Origin: Gemmatimonadaceae bacterium
GTDB lineage: Bacteria > Latescibacterota > UBA2968 > UBA8231
Assembly (NCBI GenBank): GCA_026706075.1
Contig: JAPOZM010000040.1
Span: 112,013 to 176,012, forward strand
Length of the DNA stretch: 64,000 nucleotides
Reading direction: 5' to 3'
Positions 16,314-24,716 of this stretch are shown here, one piece after another; positions within the stretch are counted from its first letter, which is position 1; each line of letters begins with the position of its first letter. The translations under genes and the position numbers were made by a program. The notes under the pieces are model-generated. The model was not told the origin of the DNA and ran no database searches. It was given only the letters and a program-made list of their open reading frames with translations.

Positions 16314-17641
16314 GCGGCCCCCAGCTCCCGCGCCGTCTCCTCCACCGCCTCGGTCACGGCGCGGACCGTGGTCTCCACCTCGTCCTCGTCGACGGTGAAG
16401 GGCGGGCTGATGGCGATGTGGTCGCCGCGGACCCCGTCCACCAGCCCCGGGGCGCCGGGCATGATCAGCACGCCCCGGTCGAAGACGCGGTCGACGACGG
16501 CGGCGGTGATGCCCCGCTCCGTCGGGAAGGGCTCCCGTGTCTGTTTGTCGGCGACGAACTCCACCCCGGTGAGCAGCCCCTTGCCGCGCACGGCTCCGAC
16601 GATGGGGTTGTCCAGCAGGGGCTCGAGGCGCTCCAGCATGAGGTCGCCCATGCGGCGGCAGCGGTCCACGAGGTCGTGGGCGGCGACGTAGTCCTGCACG
16701 GCCAGGGCCACGGCGCAGGAGAGGGGGTTGCCGCCGTAGGTGTGGCCGTGGACGTAGTGGTCCTGCCTCTCGTAGATGGCGTCGTAGATGCCGTCGCTCA
16801 CGACGGTGGCGGCGATCGGGGTGTAGCCGCTGCTCAGTCCCTTGCCGGTGGCCAGGATGTCGGGCACCACGTCGAAATGCTGGAAGCCGAAGTCGACGCC
16901 CGTGCGGCCGAAGCCGGTGACCACCTCGTCGGCGATCATGAGCACGTCGTGGCGGTCGCAGATCTCGCGGATGGTGCGGAAGTAGTCGGGCGGCGGCGTC
17001 AGTCCGGCGCAGGAGGTGCCGAGGATCGGCTCGGCGATGAAGGCGGCGATCGTCTCGGCCCCCTCCTGAAGGATGACCCGCTCCAGGTCCTCGGCGCAGG
17101 TCAGGGCGCACTCGTCGCGGCAGTATGGGCAGCGGTACGGGTAGCAGGGGCGGATGTGGGGGAAGTCGAGCAGGTAGGGGGCGTAGTCGCGGCGCCACGG
17201 CGACCGCCCCGACATGGAGAGGGCGCCCACGGTGTTGCCGTGCCAGCTCTGCCAGCGGGAGACGACCTTGTGCTTGCCCGGGTTGCCGGTCTCGAGGTGG
17301 TACTTGCGGGCGATCTTCATGGCCGACTCGGTCGCCTCCGAGCCGCCGGAGACGAAGAACACGCGGTTCAGGTCGCCCGGGGTCAGGGCGGCGATGCGGT
17401 CGGCCAGATCGACCTGCGGCTCGGTGAGGAAGCGCGAGTAGGTGAAGGCGACCTTGCGGGCCTGGGCCTGCATTGCTTCGGCGATCTCGGGGACCCCGTG
17501 GCCGATGCTGACCACGTGGACCCCGGCGCAGGCGTCGAGCCAGGCGCGGCCGTCGTCGCCGTAGAGCCAGCAGCCCTCGCCGCGGGTGACGTGGAGCCAG
17601 CGGTCCTTGCGGACGCGGTGGAAGAGGCGGTCGCCGGCCAC
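16310..17641 (-). CDS. Class III PLP-dependent aminotransferase
   Basis: 443 aa. Class III motifs are present: LDACAGVHVVSIGHG, FFVSGGSEATESAMKIAR, SRWQSWHGNT, the PLP region LMIADEVVTGFGRTG, the Schiff-base Lys in DILATGKGLSSGY, and HGHTYGGNPLSCA. Family members transfer amino groups from omega-amino compounds (beta-alanine, putrescine, diaminopelargonate) to a keto acid; the substrate cannot be read from sequence. It carries a short Cys-rich insert (PCYPYRCPYCRDECALTC, five Cys) mid-protein that could bind a metal. It is 2 bases from the phosphatase gene upstream and overlaps the AbrB-type gene downstream. Confidence 0.9.
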   Translation of the reverse strand: MAGDRLFHRVRKDRWLHVTRGEGCWLYGDDGRAWLDACAGVHVVSIGHGVPEIAEAMQAQARKVAFTYSRFLTEPQVDLADRIAALTPGDLNRVFFVSGGSEATESAMKIARKYHLETGNPGKHKVVSRWQSWHGNTVGALSMSGRSPWRRDYAPYLLDFPHIRPCYPYRCPYCRDECALTCAEDLERVILQEGAETIAAFIAEPILGTSCAGLTPPPDYFRTIREICDRHDVLMIADEVVTGFGRTGVDFGFQHFDVVPDILATGKGLSSGYTPIAATVVSDGIYDAIYERQDHYVHGHTYGGNPLSCAVALAVQDYVAAHDLVDRCRRMGDLMLERLEPLLDNPIVGAVRGKGLLTGVEFVADKQTREPFPTERGITAAVVDRVFDRGVLIMPGAPGLVDGVRGDHIAISPPFTVDEDEVETTVRAVTEAVEETARELGAA

Positions 17642-17643
17642 GG

Positions 17644-18378
17644 CTAGTCCAGCAGGCCGGCGCGCAGCCGCGCAACCTCCTCCGCGGTCAGGCCGATGGA
17701 GAGCACGTAGGGCTCGATCCCGCCGTACCGGTTGTTCAGGTGGTCCAGGGCGATCTCCATGCCCCTCCGGGGCGAGGCGTCCTGCTGGTACTCCTCCGCG
17801 GTCCGGGGGTCGCCCTCCTCCAGGCGGTGCACCAGGAAGAGCCCGCTGAGGCTGTAGTCCTCGGCGATCACCTCGTCGGGCACCCCGGCCAGGCCGAGGA
17901 GCAGGGCGGCGGTGACGCCGGTGCGGTCCTTGCCGCCGGCGCAGTTGAACAGGGCGGGCACGGCCCCGGGCGCGGCCAGGGTGCGCAGGATGTCGAGCAC
18001 CTGGCCGCGGCGCTCATCGAGCCACTGGCAGTAGATGTCGCCGAACCACTCGGCGCCTTCGAGGGGCCGGGAAGCCTCGACGGGCTCCTCCCCGATGAAG
18101 TCCACGTGGTGATAGGCGACCTCCTCCGAGCCGGCGAAGACGCTGGGGTTCTCGGCCAGGTCGCTGCCGCGCCGCAGGTCCAGGACGGTGCGCAGCCCCA
18201 GGCCCACCAGCTCCTCGCGGGCCGGTTCGGCGAGTATGTGGAGCTTGTCGGCGCGAAGGAAGCGGCGCCACCGGGTGGTGCGGCCGTCGGCCGTCGGGTA
18301 GCCGCCGAGATCGCGGACGTTCATGGTGCCTTCGAGAGCGAGGTGCCGGCGCGGGTCCAGAGCGGTCAGATCGTGCAC
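17644..18378 (-). CDS. Tyrosine-protein phosphatase family protein, copy 2
   Basis: 244 aa from GTG 18378, 2 bases after the stop of the paralogue upstream. Motifs of IphP/Y_phosphatase3 proteins are NVRDLGGYPTADGR, FLRADKLH, TVLDLRR and the P-loop FNCAGGKDRTGVTAALLLGLAG with catalytic Cys, Asp and Arg. These enzymes remove phosphate from tyrosine (sometimes Ser/Thr or lipid) residues. It is about 70% identical by eye to the preceding gene, including the identical C-terminal string GLTAEEVARLRAGLLD, so the pair is a tandem duplication. The frame is open upstream only as a shadow of its paralogue. Confidence 0.88.
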   Translation of the reverse strand: MHDLTALDPRRHLALEGTMNVRDLGGYPTADGRTTRWRRFLRADKLHILAEPAREELVGLGLRTVLDLRRGSDLAENPSVFAGSEEVAYHHVDFIGEEPVEASRPLEGAEWFGDIYCQWLDERRGQVLDILRTLAAPGAVPALFNCAGGKDRTGVTAALLLGLAGVPDEVIAEDYSLSGLFLVHRLEEGDPRTAEEYQQDASPRRGMEIALDHLNNRYGGIEPYVLSIGLTAEEVARLRAGLLD

Positions 18379-18380
18379 GG

Positions 18381-19121
18381 TCAGTCCAGCAGGCCGGCGC
18401 GAAGCCGCGCAACCTCCTCCGCGGTCAGACCGATGGTGCGCACGAAGGGCTCGCTGCCGCCGTACTTGCCGTTCAGGTGCTCGAGGACGATCTCCATGGC
18501 CCTCCGGGGCGAGGCCTGCTCCTGGTACTCCTCCGCGGTCCGGGGGTCGTCCTCCTCCAGGCGGTGGACGAGGAACCAGCCGCTGAGACCGTAGTCCTCG
18601 GCGATCACGTCGTCGGGCACCCCGGCCAGGCCGAGGAGCAGGGCGGCGGTGACGCCGGTGCGGTCCTTGCCGGCGGCGCAGTTGAACAGGGCGGGCACGG
18701 CCCCGGGCGCGGCCAGGGCGCGCAAGGTGTCGCGCACCGCGTCGCGGCGCACCTCGAGCCACTGGCAGTAGATGTCGCCGGTCCGCTCGGCGCCTTCGAG
18801 AAGCGGTTGGGAGGGGTCGATGGGGCTCTCGCCGACGTAGTCCACCTGGCGGTAGTGGACCCCCTCCGTGGTAGCAAAGACACTGGGCCGCTCGGCCAGC
18901 TCCCTGTCCCTCCTCAGGTCGACCACGGTGCGCAGCCCCAGGTCCAGCAGCTCGTCGCGGGCGGAATCCGCGAGCTGGTGGAGACCGTCGGCGCGCAGGA
19001 AGCGGCGCCACTGCGTGGTGCGGCCGTCGGCCGTGTCGTAGCCGCCGAGATCGCGGACGTTCAGGGTGCCTTCGAGAGGCAGGTGCCGGCGTGGATCCAT
19101 GGGAGCGGTCGTGTCCTTCAT
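18381..19121 (-). CDS. Tyrosine-protein phosphatase family protein, copy 1
   Basis: 246 aa. Same architecture as the downstream copy: NVRDLGGYDTADGR, FLRADGLH, TVVDLRR, P-loop FNCAAGKDRTGVTA and the C-terminal GLTAEEVARLRAGLLD. The catalytic Cys and Arg are intact in both copies, so both should be active. The duplicated genes differ most in the stretch after the DLRR motif, where substrate loops usually lie. Its ATG overlaps the stop of the following oxidoreductase gene region (ATGA) on the minus strand, giving a compact operon with the Gfo/Idh/MocA gene. Confidence 0.88.
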   Translation of the reverse strand: MKDTTAPMDPRRHLPLEGTLNVRDLGGYDTADGRTTQWRRFLRADGLHQLADSARDELLDLGLRTVVDLRRDRELAERPSVFATTEGVHYRQVDYVGESPIDPSQPLLEGAERTGDIYCQWLEVRRDAVRDTLRALAAPGAVPALFNCAAGKDRTGVTAALLLGLAGVPDDVIAEDYGLSGWFLVHRLEEDDPRTAEEYQEQASPRRAMEIVLEHLNGKYGGSEPFVRTIGLTAEEVARLRAGLLD

Positions 19122-20200
19122 GAGGAGTGGGGGAAGAGGGGCATGGTGCGCGCCTCCTCGACGCTCTGCTCGCGGCCGGAGTTGTCGCCGCCGAGCCAGC
19201 GGTAGCGGGTCGGGTAGAGGGTGAGGGAGCGGTCCTGCAAGGGCAGGGAGACCGGGACGGCGTTGCGCAGGGCGGACTCCCGGGCGGCGATGGCGACCTC
19301 GAGGGACTGGAGCAGGTCGCGGCCGGAGATGCGCAGCTCGCCGCCGTGGCGGACGACGTCGATGAAAGAGCGGATCGAGGTGCCCAGGTAGGTGAAGCGC
19401 GGGTACTCGATGGGCTTGTACGGGCGCTCGACGCGGATGCGGGCGCCGGAAGCGTCGAAGCCCTGCCAGATCTCCGGCAGCGCCCAGCTCCAGCGCACGA
19501 GGGCGTCGTCGGTCCAGGCGTCGACGCCGCGGCAGGGCTCACGGGAGCTGAAGACGGGGCACTCGATGCCGCTGCTGAGGCGGAAGAGGCCGTTGATGGC
19601 GAGGTCCTTGTCGTTGCCGGACTCCAGGGCCTCCCGGGGCGAGCCCCAGGCGGTGACCTCGGCCACCTCGGCGCCGGTGAACAGGCGCATCACGGCGATC
19701 TGCTGGCAGCCGCCGCCGGAGATCTCGGTGCTCAGGGAGTGGACGGCGGCGCCCCGCAGCTCGCCGAATTCCCCGGCCCGCAGCCAGGCGGCGGCCTCCT
19801 GCACCTCGCTCATGGCGCGCACCAGGTTGCCGCCGGCGAAGACGACTCCCCGGGACTCGCAGGCCTCGATCATGGCGTCCACGTCGGACAGCCGGGCGCC
19901 GATCGGCTTGTCGGTGGAGACCCCGCGCACGCCGGCCTCGGCGCTGGCGGTGACGGCCTCCTGGATGAACTTGGCGGGCAGGACCACGGCGGCCAGATCC
20001 GGGGTCATGCGGCGGTAGAGCTCCTCCACGTCGGCGAACAGGCCGTCGACGCCGAAGCGCTCGCCCACGGCCTGGCGGCGCCCCGGGTTGGGCTCGACGA
20101 GGGCCACGACCTCGGTGTCGGGGAGGGTGTTGTATACCTCGATGTAGTGCTGGCCCAGGCGGCCGCACCCGATGATTGCGACGGTCAGCTTGTCAGTCAT
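19118..20200 (-). CDS. Gfo/Idh/MocA-family oxidoreductase
   Basis: 360 aa. The N-terminal Rossmann fold has TVAIIGCGRLGQHYIEVY, then VVALVEPNPGRRQAVGERFG and the family EKP-like motif in variant form (STDKPIGARLSDVD). The C-terminal alpha/beta domain follows (GAAVHSLSTEISGGGCQQIAVMRLF as landmarks). Family members are NAD(P)-dependent sugar or cyclitol dehydrogenases. Substrate unknown. It is the first gene of the minus-strand operon running through two phosphatases, an aminotransferase, an AbrB-like gene and wecB. The upstream gap (20201-20429) is shared with a divergent hydrolase. Confidence 0.85.
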   Translation of the reverse strand: MTDKLTVAIIGCGRLGQHYIEVYNTLPDTEVVALVEPNPGRRQAVGERFGVDGLFADVEELYRRMTPDLAAVVLPAKFIQEAVTASAEAGVRGVSTDKPIGARLSDVDAMIEACESRGVVFAGGNLVRAMSEVQEAAAWLRAGEFGELRGAAVHSLSTEISGGGCQQIAVMRLFTGAEVAEVTAWGSPREALESGNDKDLAINGLFRLSSGIECPVFSSREPCRGVDAWTDDALVRWSWALPEIWQGFDASGARIRVERPYKPIEYPRFTYLGTSIRSFIDVVRHGGELRISGRDLLQSLEVAIAARESALRNAVPVSLPLQDRSLTLYPTRYRWLGGDNSGREQSVEEARTMPLFPHSS

Positions 20201-20429
20201 GGGCGGCTAATGTGGGCCACGGCGGGGGCTGCCGCCAGTCGCCGACCGCCCGGCCTCGGGAGCCTGCCCCGGCCGGCGGCCGTCTGCGGGGTTTTCCGCG
20301 AGTCCCGCCCCGGGCCGGTGGCCGCGGAGGACCTCCCCCTGGCCGGCGGCGATCCTGCGGGGGCTTGGGGAGTTCCTGCCCCCGGGCCAGCCGGAGCCGT
20401 ATACTTCGCGCCCTCCAAGGAGGACCTCC

Positions 20430-21059
20430 ATGCTGACGATCGACGGAAAGCAGGTCTGCGAGAGCCTGGCGGAGGTGATCGACCCGTCCAGGGCGGCCCT
20501 GGCCGTGATCGACATCGAGAACGTCCCCCGGTGGGACCAGGGTCCGGACCGGGTCATCTTCGACAAGGTGAAGCTCCTCACCGCCGCGGCCCGGGGCCGC
20601 GGGGTACCCGTGTTCTTCTTCTACAACCACCGCAACCGAGGCCTCACCGACGCCTCCGCCGCGGTGATCCGCACCTGGCTCAACCTGGGCCACCGCCCCG
20701 ACCGCTTCCACGAGGATTTCGAGCCGGACTACGACAAGGTGCGGGTCCACCCCGGCCTGGAGCCCCGGGAGGGCGACCACGTCCTGCCCAAGCACCGCGG
20801 CTGCGCCTTCGAGGGCACCGACTTCGACCTCATGCTGCGCACCCTGCGGCGGGAGAGCGTCGTCCTCGTGGGCTGCTCCACCGACTGGTGCCTGGAGGCG
20901 ACCGCCTGGAGCGCCACCAACAAGGACTACTACGTCGCCGTCGTGGAGGACTGCACGCGGTCCCCGCGCCCGCACGGCCACGAGGCGGCCCTGCGCCAGT
21001 TCCGGGACCTCGGGCTGGACCTGACGACGTCGGAGGAGTTGCTGGAGCTGTGGGGGTAG
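20430..21059 (+). CDS. Isochorismatase-like cysteine hydrolase
   Basis: 209 aa. The ATG has a good ribosome site (CCAAGGAGGACC). The catalytic triad of the family is visible: Asp28 in ALAVIDIEN, the Lys in VLPKHRGCAFEGT and Cys154 in VVLVGCSTDWCLEATA. Family members hydrolyse amide, vinyl-ether or carbamoyl bonds in small molecules (nicotinamidase, N-carbamoylsarcosine amidase, isochorismatase); which one is not decidable. It appears to stand alone: the Fic gene behind it is preceded by its own A/T-rich control region. Confidence 0.85.
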   Translation: MLTIDGKQVCESLAEVIDPSRAALAVIDIENVPRWDQGPDRVIFDKVKLLTAAARGRGVPVFFFYNHRNRGLTDASAAVIRTWLNLGHRPDRFHEDFEPDYDKVRVHPGLEPREGDHVLPKHRGCAFEGTDFDLMLRTLRRESVVLVGCSTDWCLEATAWSATNKDYYVAVVEDCTRSPRPHGHEAALRQFRDLGLDLTTSEELLELWG

Positions 21060-21085
21060 GGTGGGATGGAGACGCACGAGCCTTA

Positions 21086-21110
21086 CTACTAATTGTAATC
21101 GAAATAGTAG
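21086..21110. promoter_or_regulatory. Palindromic operator-like repeat 1
   Basis: 25-base imperfect palindrome beginning CTACTAATTG and ending ATAGTAG, in an A/T-rich patch in otherwise G/C-rich DNA 84 bases before the Fic start. A near-identical copy follows at 21154-21178. Between them GGAAATT and AATTTCC arms also form a longer inverted repeat (TAGTAGGAAATT with AATTTCCTACTA). Confidence 0.65.
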
Positions 21111-21153
21111 GAAATTAGTCCTTGATGAAGAGCACGGGACTCCTGTAAATTTC

Positions 21154-21178
21154 CTACTAATTGATTCTATTTTAGTAG
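21154..21178. promoter_or_regulatory. Palindromic operator-like repeat 2
   Basis: Second 25-base copy, sharing the first ten bases CTACTAATTG and the last five AGTAG with repeat 1, and ending 15 bases before the Fic GTG. The centres of the two copies are 68 bases apart. The position suits a repressor site controlling the Fic gene; the protein's own C-terminal winged helix is a candidate binder. Confidence 0.65.
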
Positions 21179-21193
21179 AAATCTCTGGCGACC

Positions 21194-22537
21194 GTGAGGA
21201 TACCACAAGAGCCACCCCTCCTGCAGGAGATTCTGGGCCGCTACATCGATCAGGGCAGGTCCGACCGCCTGGCCGAAGTGATCCGAATGGGCGTGGGGCC
21301 TACCGCCGGGGGGCGCTACAGACACTGGGACGAGTTGCGCCACCTTCCGCCCCCGGAAGGGCTGACGTTGGAAGAGTGGTGGACAGGGCTCAAGTTCGCT
21401 CGCTCCCAGACCGGGCGGGAGATCCCTCTCCAGGACCGGGACGGGGAGCCTTTCAGTTTCTCGACACCTGATCCGGTCCTGAAGAGGCTGCACGAGATCG
21501 ACCGCGATGCCAGCGGGCGGATCGAGCTGCCCGAGGCGATCGCGAACCCCCAGACCAAGGACCGATACGTCCAGAGCTCCCTGATCGAGGAAGCCGTCAC
21601 GTCCAGCCAACTGGAAGGGGCCGTGGCAACTCGCGAGCAGGCGAAGGAGATGATCCGCTCCGGCCGCCGGCCGGTGGACCGAAGCGAGCGGATGATCCTG
21701 AACAACTACAACGCCATGCAACTCATCGGGCAGTTCAAGGACCAGCCCCTCTCGCCGGAGATCGTCTATCGGATCCACCAAAGGATCACACGAGAGACGC
21801 TTCCCTCCGACGCCCGGGCGCCCTACCTGCGCCAGCCGGGCGACGGCATCGCGGTCTACGACGAGCGGGACAACACGCTGCTCCACCTACCGCCTCAGGC
21901 CGAGGAGATTCCCGGCCGCCTGCAGGCGATGTGCGACTTCGCCAATCGTGACCTGTCCGACGCCTTCCTGCATCCTGTCGTCAAAGCCATCCTTCTCCAC
22001 TTCTGGCTGGCCTACGACCATCCGTTCATCGACGGCAACGGCCGCACGGCGCGGGCCTTGTTCTACTGGTCGATGCTCTCCCAGGGCTACTGGCTGGCCG
22101 AGTTCGTGTCGATCTCCGGAATTCTGCGCAAGGCTCCAGCGAAGTACGCCCGGTCTTTTCTCTACGCGGAGACCGACGAGAACGACGTCACCTACTTCAT
22201 CGACGCTCAGCTGGATGTCCTTCGAAGGGCGATCGATGAACTCCATCGCTACCTGAGGAGAAAACTCACGGAAGTCCGCAGGACCGAGCAGCTCCTGCGG
22301 GGATCCGTTACGCTCAACCACCGCCAGATCGCTCTTCTGAGTCACTCCCTCCGGCATCCCGGGACTCGATACTCCATCGCGTCTCACAGGACGAGTCACG
22401 GTGTGACCTACCAGACGGCACGCACGGACCTGCTGGACCTGGAGGCGAGGGACCTGCTCGTAAGGTCGCGCTCTGGGAAGATGTTTCTCTTCACGCCCGT
22501 CCCGGACCTGGACGAGCGTCTGCGCGAGCTCACATAG
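21194..22537 (+). CDS. Fic-domain protein (AMPylator) with C-terminal winged helix
   Basis: 447 aa from GTG 21194. The Fic core motif HPFIDGNGRTAR starts at about His276; the complete His/Phe/Asp-Glu/GNGR/R set predicts an active AMP transferase. An N-terminal inhibitory helix motif SSQLEG (Glu about 141) fits the S/TxxxEG/N rule of class II Fic proteins, in which Glu blocks ATP until relieved. The N-terminus is the Fic_N-type region; the C-terminus (about 375-447) is a winged-helix-like domain (YQTARTDLLDLEARDLLV). Target unknown. The gene looks monocistronic, with two palindromes immediately upstream. Confidence 0.92.
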   Translation: MRIPQEPPLLQEILGRYIDQGRSDRLAEVIRMGVGPTAGGRYRHWDELRHLPPPEGLTLEEWWTGLKFARSQTGREIPLQDRDGEPFSFSTPDPVLKRLHEIDRDASGRIELPEAIANPQTKDRYVQSSLIEEAVTSSQLEGAVATREQAKEMIRSGRRPVDRSERMILNNYNAMQLIGQFKDQPLSPEIVYRIHQRITRETLPSDARAPYLRQPGDGIAVYDERDNTLLHLPPQAEEIPGRLQAMCDFANRDLSDAFLHPVVKAILLHFWLAYDHPFIDGNGRTARALFYWSMLSQGYWLAEFVSISGILRKAPAKYARSFLYAETDENDVTYFIDAQLDVLRRAIDELHRYLRRKLTEVRRTEQLLRGSVTLNHRQIALLSHSLRHPGTRYSIASHRTSHGVTYQTARTDLLDLEARDLLVRSRSGKMFLFTPVPDLDERLRELT

Positions 22538-22560
22538 GAACCAAGAAGGAGTAGATCCCC

Positions 22561-23763
22561 ATGAGCACAGTCACCATCCGCGACGTGCAGGTCATCGCCA
22601 CCCAGCCGGGGGGAGCCCGACTGGTCATCGTCAAGATCCTCACCTCGGAGCCCGGGCTTCACGGCGTCGGGTGCGCCACCTTCACCCAGCGCTTCCGGGC
22701 CGTGATCGCCGCCGTGGAGCGGCACCTGAAGCCGCTGCTCATCGGCCGCGACGTGGACCGCATCGAGGAGATCTTCCAGCTCTCCTGCGTCAACGGCTAC
22801 TGGCGCAACGGGCCGGTGCTGAACAACGCCATCTCGGGGGTCGACCAGGCCTTGTGGGACATCAAGGGCAAGCGCGCGGGCATGCCGGTCTACCAGCTTC
22901 TCGGGGGCAAGTGCCGCGAGGCGGCGGCCTGCTACGCCCACGCCGGCGGCGCCACCAAGGAGGAGATCGTCGACTCGATCCGCGCCTTCCAGGAGCAGGG
23001 CTACCAGTACATCCGCGTGCAGCAGGGAGGGTACGGCGGCCTGGAGGCGGAGCGGCCGGCGCCCGAGGGCGCCCAGCCGGGGTCCTACTTCGATCCCCGC
23101 GGCTACATGCGCGCCCACCTGGAGGTCTTCGACCATGTGCGCGAGCAGCTCGGGTTCGCGGTGGAGCTGCTCCACGACGTGCACGAGCGGCTGGTCCCGA
23201 TCGACGCGGTCGGCTTTGCCAAGGAGATGGAGCGCTTCCGCCTGTTCTTCCTGGAGGACCCGCTGGCGCCGGAGGACCTGGAGTGGTTCCGCAACATCCG
23301 CCAGCAGTGCTCGACGCCGATCGCCATGGGCGAGCTGTTCAACCACCCGCGCGAGTGGCAGCCGCTGATCCAGGACCGGCTCATCGACTTCCTGCGCATG
23401 CACGTCTCGCAGATGGGGGGCCTCACGCCGGCGCGCAACGTGGCCGCCTTCGGAGCGATGTACGGGATCCGCACCGCCTGGCACGGTCCCGGCGACGTCT
23501 CCCCCGTGGGCCACGCCGCCAACCTGCACCTGGACCTGTGGGCGCCGAACTTCGGGGTCCAGGAGTGGTGCCGGTTCGGCGACCGCGTGGCCGAGATCTT
23601 CCCGGGCATACCCGAGGTGCGGGGCGGCTACATGTATCCCAACGACGGCCCCGGACTCGGGATCGACGTGGACGAGGAGCTGGCGGCGAAGCATCCCTGC
23701 ACCGACGGCGTCGAGACCTGGACCCAGACGCGGCTGCCCGACGGCAGTCCGGCGCGGCCGTGA
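22561..23763 (+). CDS. Mandelate racemase/enolase-superfamily dehydratase (ManD/RspA-like)
   Basis: 400 aa. The pattern follows the mannonate/gluconate dehydratase (ManD, RspA) subgroup: MSTVTIRDVQVIATQP, the loop YWRNGPVLNNAISGVDQALWDIKGK, YQLLGGKCR, VELLHDVHERL (metal ligands), FFLEDPLAPEDL, ITMGELF-like MGELFNHP, the catalytic-face TAWHGPGDVSPVGHAAN, and the C-terminal GYMYPNDGPGLGIDVDEE. The family dehydrates sugar acids to 2-keto-3-deoxy acids, often weakly. It has an AAGAAGGAG ribosome site and overlaps the next oxidoreductase gene by 3 bases (GTGA), so the operon probably handles a sugar acid. Confidence 0.9.
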   Translation: MSTVTIRDVQVIATQPGGARLVIVKILTSEPGLHGVGCATFTQRFRAVIAAVERHLKPLLIGRDVDRIEEIFQLSCVNGYWRNGPVLNNAISGVDQALWDIKGKRAGMPVYQLLGGKCREAAACYAHAGGATKEEIVDSIRAFQEQGYQYIRVQQGGYGGLEAERPAPEGAQPGSYFDPRGYMRAHLEVFDHVREQLGFAVELLHDVHERLVPIDAVGFAKEMERFRLFFLEDPLAPEDLEWFRNIRQQCSTPIAMGELFNHPREWQPLIQDRLIDFLRMHVSQMGGLTPARNVAAFGAMYGIRTAWHGPGDVSPVGHAANLHLDLWAPNFGVQEWCRFGDRVAEIFPGIPEVRGGYMYPNDGPGLGIDVDEELAAKHPCTDGVETWTQTRLPDGSPARP

Positions 23764-24716
23764 GGATCGGCATCGTCGGCTCGGGGGGCATGGCCCGCCG
23801 CCGGGGTCTCGCCTTCGCCGCCCTCGACGGCTGCACCGTGCCGGCGGTGGCGGCGCGCAACCCGGAGACGGGCGCCGCCCTGGCCGGCGAGCTGGGGGCG
23901 CGGCAGCTCGGCGAGTGGGAGCCGCTGGTCGAGGGCGACCTGGTGGACGCGGTCGCCGTGTGCACCCACAACGACAGCCACGGGGCGATCGCCCTGGCGG
24001 CGGTGGAGGCGGGCAAGCCGGTCTTCGTCGAGTATCCGCTGGCGCGGCGGGAGGCCGAGGTGGAGGCGCTGACCCGCGCCGGGCTGGACGGCGGCAGCAT
24101 CGTGCGGGTGGCCCACGGCGAGGTGGTCAGCCCCGGGCACCGGGCCCTGCGGGAGGCCGCGGCCGGTCTGGGCGATCTGATGGCGGCGGTCTTCGTGCGC
24201 CTCACCCCCGGCCGCGGGGCCCGCCCCGAGGTGCTCCTCAACCTGCCGGTGTCGGGGCCGCCGGCCCTGTTCTTCGTCTACCAGGTGTACCCGCTGGTCG
24301 ACCTCTTCGGCGCCGCCCGCTGGGTGGAGGCCTCGTGCCGCTACGAAGGGCTCGACCCGGCCACGGGGCGCTACCGCCGTTTCCAAAACACGGTCACCGC
24401 CGGGCTGGGCGGCGGCACGGCCACCTGGGTCTGGTCCGGCGGCGTCGAGATCGACGAGGTGGAGCAGTTCGAGCGGCTGGTCATGGCGGGCGGCACCCTG
24501 GTCCGCGCCGGCGGCGCGTGGTCGGTGGCCACGCCCGCGGGGCGGAAGGCGCTGGCGCCGGATGAGGTCCCGGCGGAGTCCCTGGAGCAGCTGTTCCTGC
24601 GGGACGTGCGGGGAGAGGAGACCGGCTGGCGGGCGGACCTGACCACGGCCGCCGACGCGGCGCGGCTGGGCCTGCGGGCCGAGCGGGCCATGGAAGAGCG
24701 GGAGCGGAGCCGATGA
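23760..24716 (+). CDS. Gfo/Idh/MocA-family oxidoreductase (second)
   Basis: 318 aa from the GTG that overlaps the dehydratase stop; the longer open frame upstream is a shadow. RIGIVGSGGMARRRGLAF is the Rossmann glycine loop, followed by VDAVAVCTHNDSHGAIALAAVEAGKPVFVEYPLA (family EKP motif as EYP). The C-terminal domain is typical but short, with ALFFVYQVYPLVDLFG. Probable NAD(P)-dependent sugar/sugar-acid dehydrogenase. It is the middle gene of a three-gene set and overlaps the kinase start by 4 bases. Confidence 0.82.
   Translation: MRIGIVGSGGMARRRGLAFAALDGCTVPAVAARNPETGAALAGELGARQLGEWEPLVEGDLVDAVAVCTHNDSHGAIALAAVEAGKPVFVEYPLARREAEVEALTRAGLDGGSIVRVAHGEVVSPGHRALREAAAGLGDLMAAVFVRLTPGRGARPEVLLNLPVSGPPALFFVYQVYPLVDLFGAARWVEASCRYEGLDPATGRYRRFQNTVTAGLGGGTATWVWSGGVEIDEVEQFERLVMAGGTLVRAGGAWSVATPAGRKALAPDEVPAESLEQLFLRDVRGEETGWRADLTTAADAARLGLRAERAMEERERSR

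Noticed and set aside
20201..20429. Small ORFs between the oxidoreductase and the hydrolase
   Set aside because: Arg/Pro/Gly-rich translations without ribosome sites; best read as a divergent promoter region.
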